A stretch of 15,527 nt of DNA, from contig JBLHGU010000117.1 of NCBI GenBank assembly GCA_047615875.1, forward strand, positions 1-15,527, written 5' to 3'. Below the pieces are notes generated by a model, which did not search any database, was not told where the DNA came from, and saw nothing but the letters and a program-made list of their open reading frames with translations. This DNA comes from JBLHGU01 sp047615875. Its GTDB lineage: Bacteria; Pseudomonadota; Gammaproteobacteria; Arenicellales; CAJQKF01. Each line of letters starts with the position of its first letter. The stretch's first letter is position 1. Positions 13,046 to 15,527 of this stretch are shown piece by piece. The translations under genes were made by a program, and so were the position numbers.

Positions 13046-15527
13046 TCCTCGCCCCCCGGGGTGTTTATATCTTTTGGCAGCGAGCAAGGCAAGGTCACTT
13101 TGAAAGTAGCATAGTCCCCCAATTGGCTTTCTACTGAAAGCTCACCGCCGTGTTGTTTCACCACAATATCATAGCTTAGTGACAAGCCGAGACCGGTGCC
13201 TTCGCCAGCAGGTTTGGTGGTAAAAAAAGGTAAGAAAAGTTTGTCTCGTATGTCATCTGAAATGCCAACACCATTGTCTGTGACTTCAATAGTTATCTGA
13301 TCATTCAATGTCATTGTAGTCACTATTAGTGTTGGGGAGAATGTATCTGGAGACGCATTAGGTTGGGATACATCGATTTGCAGATATCGTTGATTTGACG
13401 CATATATACCATTGCTCATCAGATTCAGGAATACACGCATCAAATCCTGCGGGAAGCACTCGACCTGACCCACTTCCGCTGAGAAATTCTTGATTAGCTC
13501 AACGTTTAAATTCGGGTTTTCTGCGCGTAAGCCATGATAGGCCAGATTCAACGCCTCATCTACCAATCCGTTAAGGTCGACAGACTGTGAGATGCTTGGG
13601 CCATCACGAGAATGCAGTAGCATATTTTTCACAATGGAATCTGCCCGACGACCGTGCTGGTCAATTTTGCCAAGATTAGAGGTCAACAAACCAAGCAGTT
13701 CCTCAGCATCTTCCCGTGGATCTTGTGCCAGAGCCGCCAGGGGCGCTTCGATGATCTCGTTCAATTCTTCAAGGAGTTCCTGGGACAGCTTGGCAAAATT
13801 ATTAACAAAATTGAGGGGATTTTTTATCTCGTGTGCGATCCCAGCTGTAAGCTGACCCAATGAAGCCATTTTTTCAGACTGAACTAAACGTTCCTGTGCC
13901 AGCTCCAGATCACGCAGCGCTTGTTGTGCTGCATCTCTGGCTGATATCAATTCGACTTCTCGCTGTTTTTTTGGCGTTATGTCGGTATAGGTAGTGACAA
14001 ATCCCCCGCCTGAAACCGGAATACCAACGATTTCAAGCACTGTTTTATCTTTGCGGACCCTTTCAAAGCGATGAGGTTCGAATCTGGAAGCGAGTTCCAG
14101 TCTCTGTGCCACCTGTTGGTCAATGTCACCTTCACCATATTCGCCACGTAAGGCATTAAATCGAAAGGCCTGCTCCATTGGGAAACCGATCGTGAATTGT
14201 TCATCCGGAAATTGAAGATATTCCAGAAACTTGTGATTAAATGACACCACATTCAGGTTCTCATCAACCATAGATATACCCTGATCCATGTTTTCCAAAG
14301 TCGCTTTCAAAACCGTTGATTGCTGATGCAATTCTTCCTCGCGTTTCTTCAACTCAGAGACATCTGTGTAGATTGAGACTATGCCGCCCTCTTTGGTGCG
14401 ATGGTCGGATATTTGCAACCACAGCCCACCCTTCATATGTTGTTCACGTATGCCATCAGAAGTTGTTCTTTGTTTCTGCAAACCGGTAAACCAACTATCC
14501 CAATTATTCACAGCTTCGGGAAACAAACCCCTCTCTACACCGGCGCGAATGAGATCAGCAAAAGGGATTCCGGGTCTGACATGATCTGCTAGTTGGGGAA
14601 AATACTCGGTGTATTTGGTATTACACACAATTAACCGGTCCTGGGAGTCAAATAACGCGAAGCCGGTGGACAATGCTTCAATAGCGTCAGCAAAACGGCT
14701 GTGGGCTGTTTTCAGCTCCAATTCTCTTTTTTTGAACTCAGTAACATCGGTATAAACGGAAACTCGGCCGCCATCGGTCATCTGTCGTTCATTGACCAAT
14801 AACCAGCTACCGTTACTCAGTTCCATTTCCAGTTCCGCCGCTGGCTTTTCCCGGGCTTTTCGACGTGCGGCAATCCAGGTGTCGACACCGCCAGAGACAG
14901 GCTTAAACATGCCATGGTTATAACCTTCACGAATCATGGTCATGAATGGTTGGCCTATGAATACGATATCTGAAATATCCGAGTCTATAGTACCGCCAAA
15001 TATCTCAAGATAGCGTCGGTTAAATAGCTGTACCCGGTCGTTGGAATCGACCAGCAAAAATCCATCTGATATGGTCTCAAGTGAATCAAGCAGTCGTGAA
15101 GTAGCCTGATCCAGTTCCGCCTCGGCAGCCATGATATCGGTAATGTCACTGACTGCACCCACCAGACGCTGTACTCTGCCACTCTTTCCACGAACACCGA
15201 TGCCATGGTCTCTAACCCAACGGTAAACACCATCTGCACCCTCAATACGATATTCGCATTGCAGATTCTCCGTATTACCTTTGATGTGCTCAACTACAGA
15301 GGACAGATATTGATCATAATCATCCCGATGTATAGCCGATGCCCAGCGTCGTGATTGTAATGATTCAGCACCAAATCCAAACATCTGCTTGAGCTTGTCA
15401 GATACAAACAGGCTGTCTGTCCCAATATCCCATTCGTAGATTCCATCACTGGAGGCTCTGGTTATTAGCTGATAACGCTCTTCACTGGCCGCCAACTCGG
15501 CTTCCTTGTTAATTCTCTCGGTAATAT
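13042..15527 (-). CDS. Multi-PAS hybridless sensor histidine kinase (5' end outside window)
   Basis: The reading frame is open to the window edge and the last visible residues upstream (ITERINKEAEL) form the usual linker after a PAS domain, so the protein begins outside. Counting from the codon at 15495, there are four PAS units: a PAS_3-type unit at about 5-120 with RYQLITRASSDGIYEWDI and the PAC motif GRVQRLVGAVSDITD, and three PAS_7-like units at about 137-260, 268-388 and 396-516. A coiled coil leads to the dimerisation domain with the phospho-acceptor H555 (GQLTAGIAHEIKNPLNF). The ATP-binding domain has N691/N695 (N box), DNGVGI at 740-745 (G1), an F-box LPFFTTKP and GTGLGLSLS at 766-774 (G2). 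No receiver domain follows. No membrane segment is seen in the visible part. The stop overlaps the cyclase start, so the two are co-translated. The sensed ligand is unknown. Confidence 0.95.
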   Translation of the reverse strand, partial: ITERINKEAELAASEERYQLITRASSDGIYEWDIGTDSLFVSDKLKQMFGFGAESLQSRRWASAIHRDDYDQYLSSVVEHIKGNTENLQCEYRIEGADGVYRWVRDHGIGVRGKSGRVQRLVGAVSDITDIMAAEAELDQATSRLLDSLETISDGFLLVDSNDRVQLFNRRYLEIFGGTIDSDISDIVFIGQPFMTMIREGYNHGMFKPVSGGVDTWIAARRKAREKPAAELEMELSNGSWLLVNERQMTDGGRVSVYTDVTEFKKRELELKTAHSRFADAIEALSTGFALFDSQDRLIVCNTKYTEYFPQLADHVRPGIPFADLIRAGVERGLFPEAVNNWDSWFTGLQKQRTTSDGIREQHMKGGLWLQISDHRTKEGGIVSIYTDVSELKKREEELHQQSTVLKATLENMDQGISMVDENLNVVSFNHKFLEYLQFPDEQFTIGFPMEQAFRFNALRGEYGEGDIDQQVAQRLELASRFEPHRFERVRKDKTVLEIVGIPVSGGGFVTTYTDITPKKQREVELISARDAAQQALRDLELAQERLVQSEKMASLGQLTAGIAHEIKNPLNFVNNFAKLSQELLEELNEIIEAPLAALAQDPREDAEELLGLLTSNLGKIDQHGRRADSIVKNMLLHSRDGPSISQSVDLNGLVDEALNLAYHGLRAENPNLNVELIKNFSAEVGQVECFPQDLMRVFLNLMSNGIYASNQRYLQIDVSQPNASPDTFSPTLIVTTMTLNDQITIEVTDNGVGISDDIRDKLFLPFFTTKPAGEGTGLGLSLSYDIVVKQHGGELSVESQLGDYATFKVTLPCSLPKDINTPGGEE

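Noticed and set aside
13046..13087. Upstream ATG of the response regulator
   Set aside because: It would sit deep in the kinase gene and add 14 residues before the receiver. The ATG at 13045 makes the common ATGA overlap and starts right at the receiver fold.
15493..15495. TTG at 15495 as start of the histidine kinase
   Set aside because: The frame stays open upstream to the window edge and encodes a PAS-type linker (ITERINKEAEL), so the gene continues beyond the window.
1..15527. CRISPR arrays, tRNA or rRNA genes, intact mobile elements
   Set aside because: No regularly spaced repeats, no cloverleaf or rRNA sequence, and no transposase or integrase domain were seen on either strand.

Overview
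The window looks like chromosomal DNA of a Gram-negative gammaproteobacterium. The best evidence is the mutY-yggX pair, a typical gammaproteobacterial gene order, together with a complete yejABEF peptide importer and a Na+/phosphate symporter with a PhoU-like tail. No species can be named from the sequence. No rRNA, tRNA, CRISPR array, phage gene or intact insertion sequence is visible, and no stretch longer than 300 bases lacks a gene.

Layout. (1) Bases 1-878 (+): the 3' end of a Na/Pi cotransporter-family gene, cut by the window edge. (2) 917-2140 (+): a protein built from three tandem RidA-like domains, of which only the first keeps the canonical Arg/Glu pair. (3) 2141-2408: a short gap with several small minus-strand open frames and a 14-bp perfect palindrome. 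(4) 9190 down to 2409 (-): a tightly packed run yejA-yejB-yejE-yejF followed by a CmcJ/NvfI-type putative Fe/2-oxoglutarate oxygenase. The yej junctions overlap by 1, 1 and 4 nt. This YejA carries an extra C-terminal membrane helix. (5) 9191-9287: a short divergent promoter region. (6) 9288-10643 (+): mutY and yggX, both concerned with oxidative damage and iron. (7) 10887-11729 (+): a class I SAM-dependent methyltransferase with a basic N-terminal tail, convergent with the next block. (8) 15527 down to 11786 (-): a multi-PAS histidine kinase, cut by the window edge, translationally coupled by an ATGA overlap to a response regulator whose output domain is a class III adenylate cyclase.

How the genes work together. 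The yej block should import short peptides. The oxygenase encoded 17 nt downstream may act on an imported or related small molecule, but this is inference from position. The kinase/cyclase pair should convert a cytoplasmic or unknown PAS-sensed signal into cAMP. MutY removes adenine mispaired with 8-oxoguanine, and YggX protects iron-sulfur proteins such as MutY. The most unusual items are the triple-RidA protein, the oxygenase attached to the peptide importer, and the membrane-anchored YejA. Most of the rest is ordinary core-genome content.
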